Shown piece after piece: positions 1 to 8,786 of a stretch of 33,336 nucleotides of DNA (its first letter is position 1; each line of letters begins with the position of its first letter). The notes under the pieces were generated by a model. That model was given only the letters and a program-made list of their open reading frames with translations. It ran no database searches and was not told the origin of the DNA. Source of the DNA: an uncultured Bacteroidota bacterium (lineage in GTDB: Bacteria > Bacteroidota > Bacteroidia > Chitinophagales > Chitinophagaceae); NCBI GenBank assembly GCA_903924075.1, contig CAIYAG010000178.1, forward strand, positions 1-33,336, read 5' to 3'. Made by a program: the position numbers and the translations under genes.

Positions 1-3
1 GGT

Positions 4-966
4 TTAATGCACCCTGCCGGTAGTATAATTTACCAGCTCTTCAAGTGCATCTCTGGTATCTGATGCTGGAAACTCATGTAAAATTTTCAAGGCCTCCTCG
101 CTAAACCAACGCATTTTCTGAGATGCATATTCAATACCGCCATTGTTTACTACTTCTTCGATCAAATATTTGATGCTTTCTTCTTCTTTATTGCGATGTT
201 TAAAAATAAACATCAGTTTCTTTCTGAGTGCGGGTTCACAGTTATTGAAAGTATAGATGAGTGGTAAAGTGGCTTTCCCTTCTTTGATATCGTTTCCACG
301 GGGTTTACCAATTGCTACATCACCAAAATCTAATAGATCATCCTTGATCTGAAAAGCGATACCAATTTTTTCGCCAAACAAATACAATTTATCAATCATT
401 GCTTGGTCAGTAAATGTAGATGCTGCACCTGTTGCACAGGCAGAAGCGAGGAGTGTTGCGGTCTTTCCTTTGATAATATCGAAATAGATCGCTTCGTCAA
501 GATTTAGCTTGCGCGACTTATCCATTTGCAACAATTCCCCTTCAATTACCTTTCCAATGGAATCTGAAAAGATCTGTAAAATTTTATAATCCTTGTTTTG
601 CAGTAATAATAATACACTGTTTGTAAAAAGGTTATCGCCAGTAAAAACTGCCGCACGGTTTTTCCAAATGGCGTTCACAGAATAGGCACCCCTTCTTTGC
701 ATGGAATCATCAATTAAATCGTCGTGCACTAAAGAAGAGGTATGCAACATTTCAACAAAAAGCGCTGCACGATAAGACTGTTCGTTGATTTCTCCACCCA
801 TTTTGGCACATAACAAAACAAACATCGGTCGCATCTGCTTTCCTTTTCTGCTTGCCAGATAGGTAAGAATTCGATCTAGCAGCACATTATCACTCTTAAA
901 AGTACGGTCGAAATATTCCTCGAAATACTTCAGTTCTGACCCGATTACTTTTTTGATTGTCTGCAT
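4..966 (-). CDS. Long-chain trans-polyprenyl diphosphate synthase
   Basis: This enzyme condenses isopentenyl diphosphate units onto an allylic diphosphate, giving the polyprenyl chain used for the menaquinone side chain. The 320-residue protein has both Asp-rich motifs of trans-prenyltransferases: HDDLIDDS (D82, D83, D86) and KDDLLDFGD (D209, D210, D213). It also has the GKQMRP substrate-binding motif near residues 42-47. Small residues (Ser-Ser) four and five positions before the first DDxxD fit a long-chain product, by analogy with octaprenyl and heptaprenyl synthases. Chain length cannot be fixed from sequence, so no symbol is given. The ATG at 966 has a -7-like box (TATCTTCG, 981-974) seven bases upstream. 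The gene is complete, with its stop at the left window edge, and is divergent from the BNR protein across a heptad-repeat region. Confidence 0.93.
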   Translation of the reverse strand: MQTIKKVIGSELKYFEEYFDRTFKSDNVLLDRILTYLASRKGKQMRPMFVLLCAKMGGEINEQSYRAALFVEMLHTSSLVHDDLIDDSMQRRGAYSVNAIWKNRAAVFTGDNLFTNSVLLLLQNKDYKILQIFSDSIGKVIEGELLQMDKSRKLNLDEAIYFDIIKGKTATLLASACATGAASTFTDQAMIDKLYLFGEKIGIAFQIKDDLLDFGDVAIGKPRGNDIKEGKATLPLIYTFNNCEPALRKKLMFIFKHRNKEEESIKYLIEEVVNNGGIEYASQKMRWFSEEALKILHEFPASDTRDALEELVNYTTGRVH

Positions 967-973
967 AGATTTG

Positions 974-981
974 CGAAGATA
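974..981 (-). promoter_or_regulatory. Candidate -7 box for the polyprenyl synthase gene
   Basis: On the minus strand this reads TATCTTCG, one mismatch from the Bacteroidota -7 consensus TAnnTTTG. It ends seven bases before the ATG at 966, so the transcript would have almost no leader. I see no convincing -33 TTG at the expected distance. The identical octamer precedes pheS. Confidence 0.35.
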
Positions 982-985
982 AGAG

Positions 986-1120
986 AAAAGTGAAGAGATA
1001 AGAGTGAAGAGTGAACTGTGTAAGGGCTATGCCCACAAATTTGTAAATAATTAACTCTCCCACATTTCCCCCGTACTGCCTTCTTTATCCGTTCTTCACT
1101 CTTCACTCTTATCTCTTCAC
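986..1120. repeat. Facing heptanucleotide-repeat arrays (locus 1)
   Basis: Five 7-base units of the type AAGAGTG run from 986 to 1020. A C/T-rich array containing their reverse complement lies at about 1092-1120. Bases 990-1015 and 1095-1120 form a perfect 26-base inverted repeat around a 79-base centre. A further partial copy (TCACTCTTAT) follows at about 1133-1142. The region lies between two divergent genes and has no ORF. It could form a long hairpin in DNA or RNA. Two other intergenic regions here (28556-28650 and 32043-32198) have the same layout with related A-rich units. Confidence 0.85.
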
Positions 1121-1193
1121 TTAATTCCGTTCCTCACTCTTATTTGCCCATGATTAATTAATGTTCGAAATTGCTGATACCAAAATTAAATAG

Positions 1194-4100
1194 ATGCGTA
1201 AACAGATCTCCCTTCTGATTGCCATGGTGCTTACCATTGGCTTAACTGCTCAGACAGTCGACATTAACAAACAGTTCAAATCTTTTAAGCCCCGTAACAT
1301 CGGACCAGCAGGAATGAGTGGAAGGGTTACTGCAATTGATGCCGTATATAATAACCCAACCACCATTTATCTGGGTACAGCAAGTGGTGGCGTTTGGAAA
1401 ACCGAAAATGGTGGTGCATCATGGACTCCTGTTTTTGATGAACAGCCCATTCAGAATATTGGATCTGTTGCTATCACACAATCAAACCCTAGTGTGGTTT
1501 GGGCCGGTACGGGTGAAGGAAATCCGAGAAACTCTGTGAGTTTGGGAGAGGGAATTTATAAAAGCCTTGATGGCGGAAAGACATGGAAGTGCATGGGTTT
1601 ACAAAAAACACGCAATATCCATCGCATCATCATTGATCCAAATAATCCTGATGTTGTTTATGCTGGTGTCATGGGAAATCCTTTTATGGAGCATGCTGAA
1701 CGCGGCGTTTATAAAACAACTGATGGGGGAGAAAATTGGAAATTGATCTTGCATACCAACGACACAAGTGGTGTGGGAGATATGGTGATGGACCCTTCCA
1801 ATCCCAATAAACTATTTGTAAATATGTACCAACACAAACGCACTCCCTGGAGTTTAAAAGGTGGTGGAGTTGGTAGTGGTTTATATGTTACTTATGATGC
1901 CGGAAAAACTTTTAAGAAATTAGGTAAAGACGATGGATTACCTACTGGCGATTATGGACGAATTGGTATCAGCATCAGCAGATCACAACCTAGTCGAGTG
2001 TATGCTTTAGTGGAAGCAACTAAAAATGGTTTGTATAAATCAGATGATGGAGGTATCAAGTGGGAATTGGTAAATAGTGATCCGGCTGTTGTTACCAATC
2101 GTGCATTTTATTTCCAGGATATTTCATGCGATCCTATTAATGAAAATAGATTGTATAATATCAATCAAATGATCAGTGTGAGCGAAGATGGTGGTAAAAC
2201 TTTCAAAGGTGTGATTCCATATAGCGGTATTCACCCCGATCACCATGCTTGGTGGATCCATCCTTATGATGCGAATTTTATTATTGATGGAAACGATGGT
2301 GGTATTGGCATTTCACGCGATCGTGGTAAGACCTGGCAGTTTGATGAGAAATTACCACTTGGTCAGTTTTATCATATCAATACAGATAATCAGTTGCCTT
2401 ATCACGTGATGGGCGGACTACAAGATAATGGTAGTTGGAACGGACCAGCCTATGTATGGATCCAAAGCGGCATCCGTAATGCTTATTGGCAGGGAGTGAG
2501 TGGTGGTGATGGTTTCGACGTGATGCCAGATCCTGAAGATCCTAATTGGGTGTATACGATGAGTCAGGGTGGAAGTGTGAGTAGGTATAATATGGCAAGT
2601 GGTGAAGAATGGAGTATTCGCCCGCCAAGACCAGATATGAAAACAAAACAAAGATTCAATTGGAACTCTGCCATTGCGCAAGATCCATTTGATAAGAAAA
2701 CAATTTATTTTGGTAGTCAGTTTGTAAATAAGAGTACCGACAAAGGTGCTAGCTGGAGTATCATTTCTCCCGACTTAACCACTAACGATAGTGCAAAAAT
2801 TGATCAGAGCACCAATGGTGGGATCTCTATTGATATTACTGGAGCAGAAAATTATTGTACAGTAATGTGCATTGAGCCCTCTACCAAAGAACAAGGTGTG
2901 ATCTGGGCTGGAACAGATGATGGTAATGTGCAGTTGACAAGAGATGGTGGAAAAACTTGGACCAACTTCAAAGGAAAAATTCCGGGTTTCCCTGCTGGTG
3001 GATGGGTTCCTCAAATTCGTGCAAGCAGATACAATGCTGGAGAAGCTTTTGTTGTAGTGAATGATTATCGCAGAGGCGATATGAAACCCTATATATTCCG
3101 CACTACTGATTATGGAAAAACCTGGAGCAGAATTATTGATGAGAAAAAAGTAACTGGTTATGCATTAACCATCCTACAAGATCCAACAGAGCCCAATTTA
3201 ATATTTGTTGGAACAGAACAAGGCTTATGGATCAGCTTGGATAATGCTGCTACTTTTCAACAATTTAAAAATGGCTATCCTTCCGTATCAACTTATGATT
3301 TTGCCATTCAAGAAAGAGAAGCAGATCTAGTTGTTGCAACTTTTGGTAGAGCACTTTGGATCTTTGATGATATCAGACCATTGAGAAAATTGGCTGCTAA
3401 TAAAGGACAACTATTTGCAAAAAAATTAACTGCTTTTGATGCACCGCAGGCTTATCAAGCTAATATGAAAAATGCACCTGGTATTGAATACAGTACCTAC
3501 GGAACATATGAAGGTGAAAATAAAAGACGTGGTGCTGCACTTAGTTTTTATGTAAACAAAACTGCCAGCGATACGGGTAAAAATAAAATTGCTGATACTG
3601 CTGTTGTTAAAATATTCAATGCAAATAACGAACAGGTTAGAACCTTACGCGTGCATGCAGACAGTGGTTTCAATCGCTTCTATTGGGGAATGGAGGGCAA
3701 GGGTATTCGTGCTGCAGGCCAAGGTGGCAGAGGCGGTGGTGGTGGCGGCGGACGTGGTGGTGCAGGCCGAGGTGGTGCGATGAACGAACCAGGAGGATTG
3801 CCAGTTGATCCAGGTACCTATAAAGTGGTCTTGACCTTAAGCAAAGAACTGACAGATAGTATGCAGGTGATTGTGAATGACGATCCCAACGCTCCTAAAT
3901 CTAAAGAGTTGCGCAATGCTTTACGTGCAGCGAATACCAGATTGGATAAAAGTGCTTTGAAATTAGTTGATCTCACAGATCGCTTAACAGAGGCTGATGA
4001 TATCATCAAAAAAATAGAAGCCAACTATCCAAATATGGATCAAAAACAATCCGACACTTTGAAAAAGGTTGCAAAAGCTATGCAGGATAGTATCAAAGCC

Positions 4101-4382
4101 ATTCGCGAAGTATTAAATGGTAAGACCCAGGATAAACAGGGTTATGGCAATGTACCTCAAACCACTGTAAATAGTGTTTTAGGCGAGGCCCGTTCTACCA
4201 TTCTGGGCAAAGCCACTATGCCCGGAGCTCAGGAAGAAAGGTTGATTGTTGATGCAGAAAATATGGTTAGCGATGTACTCAAGAAAGCGAATCAATTTTT
4301 CGATGGCCCTTGGAAAGGTTATCGCAGTTTAGCAGAAGCAACACCAGTAAAAGTATTCAAAGATTATAAAGCCATAGAATAA
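1194..4382 (+). CDS. Secreted BNR-repeat / sortilin-like beta-propeller protein
   Basis: This 1062-residue protein starts with a signal peptide (residues 1 to about 19, ending LTAQ). At least nine BNR/Asp-box motifs of the SxDxGxTW type follow between about residues 125 and 690, for example SLDGGKTW, TTDGGENW, SRDRGKTW, TRDGGKTW and TTDYGKTW. This is the repeat pattern of sortilin/VPS10-like and sialidase-like propellers, common in secreted Bacteroidota proteins annotated as glycosyl hydrolases or exo-alpha-sialidases. I see no catalytic sialidase signature, so no enzyme activity is claimed. Residues about 842-862 are an extreme Gly/Arg-rich stretch. A helical, probably coiled-coil segment lies at about 900-985. 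No type IX C-terminal sorting domain is evident. An intrinsic terminator follows. Confidence 0.85.
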   Translation: MRKQISLLIAMVLTIGLTAQTVDINKQFKSFKPRNIGPAGMSGRVTAIDAVYNNPTTIYLGTASGGVWKTENGGASWTPVFDEQPIQNIGSVAITQSNPSVVWAGTGEGNPRNSVSLGEGIYKSLDGGKTWKCMGLQKTRNIHRIIIDPNNPDVVYAGVMGNPFMEHAERGVYKTTDGGENWKLILHTNDTSGVGDMVMDPSNPNKLFVNMYQHKRTPWSLKGGGVGSGLYVTYDAGKTFKKLGKDDGLPTGDYGRIGISISRSQPSRVYALVEATKNGLYKSDDGGIKWELVNSDPAVVTNRAFYFQDISCDPINENRLYNINQMISVSEDGGKTFKGVIPYSGIHPDHHAWWIHPYDANFIIDGNDGGIGISRDRGKTWQFDEKLPLGQFYHINTDNQLPYHVMGGLQDNGSWNGPAYVWIQSGIRNAYWQGVSGGDGFDVMPDPEDPNWVYTMSQGGSVSRYNMASGEEWSIRPPRPDMKTKQRFNWNSAIAQDPFDKKTIYFGSQFVNKSTDKGASWSIISPDLTTNDSAKIDQSTNGGISIDITGAENYCTVMCIEPSTKEQGVIWAGTDDGNVQLTRDGGKTWTNFKGKIPGFPAGGWVPQIRASRYNAGEAFVVVNDYRRGDMKPYIFRTTDYGKTWSRIIDEKKVTGYALTILQDPTEPNLIFVGTEQGLWISLDNAATFQQFKNGYPSVSTYDFAIQEREADLVVATFGRALWIFDDIRPLRKLAANKGQLFAKKLTAFDAPQAYQANMKNAPGIEYSTYGTYEGENKRRGAALSFYVNKTASDTGKNKIADTAVVKIFNANNEQVRTLRVHADSGFNRFYWGMEGKGIRAAGQGGRGGGGGGGRGGAGRGGAMNEPGGLPVDPGTYKVVLTLSKELTDSMQVIVNDDPNAPKSKELRNALRAANTRLDKSALKLVDLTDRLTEADDIIKKIEANYPNMDQKQSDTLKKVAKAMQDSIKAIREVLNGKTQDKQGYGNVPQTTVNSVLGEARSTILGKATMPGAQEERLIVDAENMVSDVLKKANQFFDGPWKGYRSLAEATPVKVFKDYKAIE

Positions 4383-4395
4383 GCAGAACATTCAA

Positions 4396-4435
4396 AAAAA
4401 ATGCCCCATTCATTAATTTAGATGGGGCATTTTTT
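4396..4435 (+). terminator. Intrinsic terminator after the BNR protein gene
   Basis: The arms AAAAAATGCCCCAT (4396-4409) and ATGGGGCATTTTTT (4422-4435) pair perfectly around a 12-base loop. On the plus strand the stem runs into a T tract. The A tract on the other side means it could also act on the minus strand, but no minus-strand gene reads into it. Confidence 0.88.
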
Positions 4436-4506
4436 ATTGAACCAGTTACATAATAATTATTGCCCCTTGGTCACATTGCTTAATTTTACCCTATAAATGA
4501 TACGTT

Positions 4507-5772
4507 ATGAGTACTGCAAAACTGAGTCACTTAGCTGAGACACTTATAGGAAGTGAGATCGTAAAACTGGGTAATATGATCAGCGAAAGAATTCGTGCTG
4601 GTGAAAAAATATACAATTTTACAATTGGTGATTTTGATCCAAAGGTATTTCCGATTCCTGCTGAATTAGAAAAATTGATCATTGAGTCATACCAGCAACG
4701 CAATACCAGTTACCCTGCTGCCGAAGGTGTATTAGATCTTCGAAAAGCAGTTTCTCAATTTTTAAAAGAATGGGAAGGGTTAGATTATGCACCCAATGAA
4801 ATTCAAATTGCTTCAGGTGGCAGACCGCTTATTTATACCATTTTTAAAGCTATTGTAGATAAGGGAGACAAAGTGGTTTATGGCGTTCCTTCCTGGAATA
4901 ATAATCACTATGTGCATATGACAGATGGTGAGCACTGCGTTGTTGAGTGTAAAGTAGAAAATCATTTCATGCCAACGGTTGACGATGTGCGTGAACATAT
5001 TAAAGGGGCTACTTTGATTTGTTTGTGTACACCTCAAAACCCAACAGGCACAACACTTACAAAGCACGACCTTTCAGAAATATGCGATCTCATTCTTGCA
5101 GAAAATGCAACCAGAAAAGAGGGTGAGAAAAAATGCTATTTACTTTTTGATCAAATGTATTGGACATTAACCTACGGTAGTACCGTACATTATAATCCGA
5201 TCACAGTTCGACCTGCAATGAAAGAATTTACCGTTTTTGTGGATGGTATCAGTAAGGCTTTTGCAAGTACAGGTGTACGAGTTGGCTGGTCAATGGGACC
5301 AGAATTAGTGATCTCTAAAATGAAAGCCATATTGAGTCACTTAGGTGCATGGGCCCCCATGGCTGAACAGAAAGCTGTTGCGAAATACTTGTACGAAAAA
5401 GATGCGATCGCAGCATATCTAACTCAGTTTAAATCGGAAATTGAAATTCGTTTACACAATATTTATGACGGATTCATTGCATTGAAAGAAAAAGGATTTA
5501 CCGTAGATGCTGTAGCACCGCAAGCGGCTATTTACCTGACTATTAATATCGATCTTGTAGGAAAAACAACTGAATCTGGTACGATACTAGCAAGCCAGCA
5601 AGACGTAACTTCTTATATTTTATCTGAAGCAAAACTTGCCGTGGTTCCCTTCTCTGCTTTTGGAGGCGCTTCGAATAGTCCCTGGTATCGTTTAAGCGTA
5701 GGTACTTGCATTAAAGAAGAAATCCCTGCAATGTTGGATCAACTCGAATCGGCACTTGGTAAATTAAAATAA
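4507..5772 (+). CDS. PLP-dependent class I/II aminotransferase
   Basis: A fold-type I aminotransferase of 421 residues, close to the aspartate aminotransferase-like group. Visible landmarks are the CTPQNPTGT loop (N178), the PLP-ring residues in FDQMYW (D215, Y218), and the Schiff-base lysine in DGISKAFASTGVRVGW (K250, followed by R258). A substrate-carboxylate Arg lies in YRLSVGTC near the C-terminus. The usual length for this family is about 390-430 residues. The amino acid substrate cannot be assigned from sequence: aspartate, aromatic and other aminotransferases share these motifs. The gene stands alone behind a terminator, with an ATG at 4507. It is not obviously linked in function to its neighbours. 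Confidence 0.9.
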   Translation: MSTAKLSHLAETLIGSEIVKLGNMISERIRAGEKIYNFTIGDFDPKVFPIPAELEKLIIESYQQRNTSYPAAEGVLDLRKAVSQFLKEWEGLDYAPNEIQIASGGRPLIYTIFKAIVDKGDKVVYGVPSWNNNHYVHMTDGEHCVVECKVENHFMPTVDDVREHIKGATLICLCTPQNPTGTTLTKHDLSEICDLILAENATRKEGEKKCYLLFDQMYWTLTYGSTVHYNPITVRPAMKEFTVFVDGISKAFASTGVRVGWSMGPELVISKMKAILSHLGAWAPMAEQKAVAKYLYEKDAIAAYLTQFKSEIEIRLHNIYDGFIALKEKGFTVDAVAPQAAIYLTINIDLVGKTTESGTILASQQDVTSYILSEAKLAVVPFSAFGGASNSPWYRLSVGTCIKEEIPAMLDQLESALGKLK

Positions 5773-5850
5773 AATTAATAAGCCCTTAGACCACACTATT
5801 TTGATCATTAAAGCTCAATTTTAATAATCTCTGAAATCTAAATATCGATC

Positions 5851-6594
5851 ATGAATAAGTTTTTATTTTTTGTGTTACTACTGTGTAGCCTATTTGCAAC
5901 AACCGCAAATTCACAAATTAATATAGCAGTTGCTGATCCAAGTGGCACTGGTGGAAACTATGGAAATATTAATGTGATCGACCCCTCAACAATCGGCAAT
6001 AAAAAAATTGAGCTAATCAACTATAGTGATATTCAAGGCAATCCTTTCTATATACAAAAATGGAGCAAAGCCTTTTTATATCTTAAGAATGGGAATCTGG
6101 CTAAAGTTGATCAAGTGAAATTAAACATGTATACTAATGAGGTTGATTTCATCAATACAAATAAAGTAGAAATGGTATTGGAAGCATCCAATTTTAAACG
6201 GATTGTTTTAATGAAGCAGGAAGATACCAGTCGTATTGCATCCATATTTGAATGCTATCCAGCAATTGTTGATGAATCAAATGCAGAAACATTTTATCGA
6301 GTATTAAACACTGGATCAGTACAACTATATGTTTTAGATAAATCGGTTTTAAAAACAGGTGAATATGATCCGATGCAAGGGAAATCGCCTAAAACGTTTA
6401 TTACTAAAAAGTCTTACGCAGTATCAAATGCTGGGGTATTTAGCCAAATAAAGAATCTTGATCGAACTAGCATACTTGCTTTACTTAATACGCACCAAAA
6501 TGAAGAAGATTGGTTAAATACCAATCATAATAAACTACGCAACGAAAAAGAAGTGATCGCTTTTTTTGAATTCTTGAATAGTAGTAAAAAGTAA
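5851..6594 (+). CDS. Secreted protein of unknown function
   Basis: I do not recognise this 247-residue protein. Residues 1-21 form a clear signal peptide (hydrophobic core FLFFVLLLCSLF, likely cleaved after TANS), so it is exported to the periplasm or beyond. The mature part opens with a Gly/Asn-rich stretch (DPSGTGGNYGNINVID) and continues as mixed alpha/beta sequence. Its C-terminal 50 residues are charged and probably helical, ending FFEFLNSSKK. There is no lipobox, type IX sorting domain, or obvious catalytic motif. The ATG at 5851 is 78 bases after the aminotransferase stop. The gene converges on the small lipoprotein gene with a 7-base gap. Composition matches its neighbours. Confidence 0.75.
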   Translation: MNKFLFFVLLLCSLFATTANSQINIAVADPSGTGGNYGNINVIDPSTIGNKKIELINYSDIQGNPFYIQKWSKAFLYLKNGNLAKVDQVKLNMYTNEVDFINTNKVEMVLEASNFKRIVLMKQEDTSRIASIFECYPAIVDESNAETFYRVLNTGSVQLYVLDKSVLKTGEYDPMQGKSPKTFITKKSYAVSNAGVFSQIKNLDRTSILALLNTHQNEEDWLNTNHNKLRNEKEVIAFFEFLNSSKK

Positions 6595-6601
6595 AAATCA
6601 A

Positions 6602-6736
6602 TTAACCCCGTTCAACCCATTTATGAGGGGGGCAGCCACAACCATTCGCTTTTTTTGTTCTGGCAGAAGCACAGGAGCTAGCAACTACTGAAATCAGTAG
6701 GAGCAAAACGATTATTTGGTTTAATTTGGGCTTCAT
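6602..6736 (-). CDS. Small lipoprotein (44 residues)
   Basis: This short minus-strand gene starts at ATG 6736 and stops at TAA 6602. It encodes a lysine-containing N-terminus (MKPKLNQ), a hydrophobic core (IIVLLLLISVV) and a lipobox-like ASSC with the acceptor cysteine at residue 22. The mature peptide is only about 23 residues and carries a GCGCPPHKW motif. Tiny lipoproteins with a short Cys/Gly/Pro-rich tail are, from memory, common and uncharacterised in Bacteroidota. The two tail cysteines (C33, C35) could bind metal or form disulfides, which is inference. It is divergent from the glycosyltransferase gene (53 bases between starts) and convergent with the secreted protein gene. Confidence 0.72.
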   Translation of the reverse strand: MKPKLNQIIVLLLLISVVASSCASARTKKANGCGCPPHKWVERG

Positions 6737-6789
6737 TTGAATGCCAAAATAAACCAATCGATTAATACAGCATACAAAAGCTCAAATTC

Positions 6790-7872
6790 TTGGATAATAT
6801 TAACATACATCGTGTTCTGATTGCACCGCTCGACTGGGGTCTAGGCCATGCTACAAGATGTATCCCCATCATCAAAGCATTTAAATCTTTAGGTTGCGAA
6901 GTGCTGATTGCTGCAGATGGAGCTGTTGCCAAATTACTATCCAATGAGTTTCCTGATATTAGAATCATACACTTAGAAGGATACCATATACAATATGCAA
7001 AAACGGCTAAAGCACTAGCTTGGAAATTATTATTTCAGATCCCTAAGATCATTAGCAGAATTAGAAATGAGCAGGATTGGTTAGATAAAATAATTGATTC
7101 TGAAAAGATCGATCTTGTGATTTCTGATAATCGATATGGTTTATATAGCAAAAAAATACCTTCTGTTTTTATAACACATCAACTAATTATCAAAACACCA
7201 TTCCCATTTTTAGAAGAACAACTAAGAAAAATAAATTACAGATTCATTCATCGATTTTCGACTTGCTGGGTTCCTGATGCACCTGGGGAAACCAATTTAG
7301 CTGGACTCCTCTCACATCCGAAAACACTACCAAAAATTCCAGTGCATTATATTGGTATACTCACAAGAATGTTGAAACAGAAAGAGGAGGAAATACAATT
7401 TGATTATTGCTTTTTACTATCCGGACCCGAACCCCAAAGAACCATTTTAGAAACCAATATTTTAAAAAGCCTTCCATTAATTTCAGGGAATATTGTGATA
7501 ATTCGGGGCCTTCCAGATACTGCAAGTTCCTTAATGGTACCCGCGCATATCAAAGTATTCAATCATTTGCCTACAACAGAATTGGCAAATGTTTTATCAT
7601 TAAGTAATTTGATCATTTGCAGGAGTGGTTATACAAGTATCATGGAATTGATTGGGTTACAAAAGGATGCAGTTTTAATTCCAACGCCTGGTCAAACCGA
7701 ACAAGAATATTTGGCAGAAAAACTTAATGCTGCAAATCGATTCCTCTATGTTAAGCAGGATCAGTTCAATATCTTAGAAGCAATTAATAATGCTAAAGAG
7801 CATTCATTTATCAAAACTGATTTCCCTGTTTTTACAACAAATGAGCTCGAAGCTTTGCTACATGCGCTCTAA
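6790..7872 (+). CDS. GT28/MurG-like glycosyltransferase
   Basis: A predicted GT-B glycosyltransferase of 360 residues. The N-terminal domain opens with APLDWGLGHATR (residues 12-23), the glycine-rich GxGH loop of MurG/UGT-like enzymes. The C-terminal domain has the nucleotide-sugar donor-site pattern ICRSGYTSIMEL and then PTPGQTEQEYLA. No transmembrane segment is evident, so it probably acts at the inner face of the membrane or in the cytosol. Substrate and product are unknown, and it is not MurG itself. The in-frame region contains TAA at 6763-6765 and no ATG before the GxGH motif, so translation probably begins at TTG 6790. It is followed after 20 bases by the EamA permease gene, which has its own promoter-like box. 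Confidence 0.82.
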   Translation: MDNINIHRVLIAPLDWGLGHATRCIPIIKAFKSLGCEVLIAADGAVAKLLSNEFPDIRIIHLEGYHIQYAKTAKALAWKLLFQIPKIISRIRNEQDWLDKIIDSEKIDLVISDNRYGLYSKKIPSVFITHQLIIKTPFPFLEEQLRKINYRFIHRFSTCWVPDAPGETNLAGLLSHPKTLPKIPVHYIGILTRMLKQKEEEIQFDYCFLLSGPEPQRTILETNILKSLPLISGNIVIIRGLPDTASSLMVPAHIKVFNHLPTTELANVLSLSNLIICRSGYTSIMELIGLQKDAVLIPTPGQTEQEYLAEKLNAANRFLYVKQDQFNILEAINNAKEHSFIKTDFPVFTTNELEALLHAL

Positions 7873-7877
7873 CCATT

Positions 7878-7885
7878 TAGCTTTG
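7878..7885 (+). promoter_or_regulatory. Candidate -7 box for the EamA permease gene
   Basis: TAGCTTTG matches the Bacteroidota -7 consensus TAnnTTTG exactly. It ends seven bases before the ATG at 7893, and lies just after the stop of the upstream glycosyltransferase gene. No clear -33 element is visible. Confidence 0.42.
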
Positions 7886-7892
7886 CCATCAG

Positions 7893-8783
7893 ATGAAAAA
7901 AAATACCCAAGCACATGTAGCAGTTCTCGGAGCCAATATTATTTTTGCTGCTAATTATAGTATTGTAAAGTTTATTACACCATCTTTTATTCATCCCTTT
8001 GCACTAAATTTTGTTCGAGTAGCTAGTAGCATTATACTATTTTGGTTATTATGGGTTTTAAAACCAGGAGCTATTGGTATTCAAAGAAAACATATCCCTC
8101 GTTTTATCGCTTGTGGTATTACTGGTGTATTGATCAATCAATTGCTTTTTATTAAAGGGGTATCACTCACTACATCTATTCATAGTTCCCTACTCTCTTT
8201 GTGCACCCCCATCTTCATTACATTTATTGCTGCATGGTTGATCAAGGAAACGCTTACTTGGTTAAAAGTAATTGGACTGGCACTTGGAATTGGCGGTGCG
8301 CTTTTGTTGATTCTTTTAAAAGATAATAACCATACCGGATCGAATGTTTTACTGGGCGACATATTTGTGATCATCAATGCGATCTCTTACGCTTTTTATT
8401 TAGTGATGGTTCGGCCCTTAATGGCGAGCTATTCAGCCATGCATGTTTTAAGATGGGTATTTACGATCGGAGGGATTTTAATGTTACCCATCAGTGCGCC
8501 AGAATTCTTTGCAACAAATTGGCAGTTGTTTGAACTGCCTCAATGGGTTGCACTAGGTTTTGTAGCCATTGGTGCAACATTTTTTGCTTATTTGTTTAAT
8601 GTTTTTGGGATATCCAAGATTGGCCCTTCAGCTACAGGATCATATATCTATACGCAACCCGTATTCGCAGCTATCATCGCAATGATCTTTGCGGGAGAAC
8701 ATTTTAGTTGGATCAAAGGATTGGCTGCCATCTTGATTTTTGGCGGAGTATATCTTGCCAACTTCAAAAAAAATATTGCTTAA
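7893..8783 (+). CDS. EamA/DMT-family permease, 10 membrane segments
   Basis: This 296-residue protein is almost wholly hydrophobic and shows the two-fold EamA repeat of the drug/metabolite transporter superfamily, about ten transmembrane helices in two halves (residues about 8-140 and 150-290). The typical Pro/Gly-rich signature near the end of each half is present, for example SLCTPIFITFIAAWLIKE and YIYTQPVFAAIIAMIFAGE. Family members export amino acids, metabolites or drugs through the inner membrane; the substrate cannot be read from the sequence. Length is normal for the family. The start at ATG 7893 is supported by the promoter-like box just upstream. It converges on the SixA-type gene with a 3-base gap. 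Confidence 0.9.
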   Translation: MKKNTQAHVAVLGANIIFAANYSIVKFITPSFIHPFALNFVRVASSIILFWLLWVLKPGAIGIQRKHIPRFIACGITGVLINQLLFIKGVSLTTSIHSSLLSLCTPIFITFIAAWLIKETLTWLKVIGLALGIGGALLLILLKDNNHTGSNVLLGDIFVIINAISYAFYLVMVRPLMASYSAMHVLRWVFTIGGILMLPISAPEFFATNWQLFELPQWVALGFVAIGATFFAYLFNVFGISKIGPSATGSYIYTQPVFAAIIAMIFAGEHFSWIKGLAAILIFGGVYLANFKKNIA

Positions 8784-8786
8784 TAC

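Noticed and set aside
1016-1094. Mobile element between the facing repeats of locus 1
   Set aside because: The 79-base centre has no ORF and no transposase fragment, and I could not identify a flanking target duplication.
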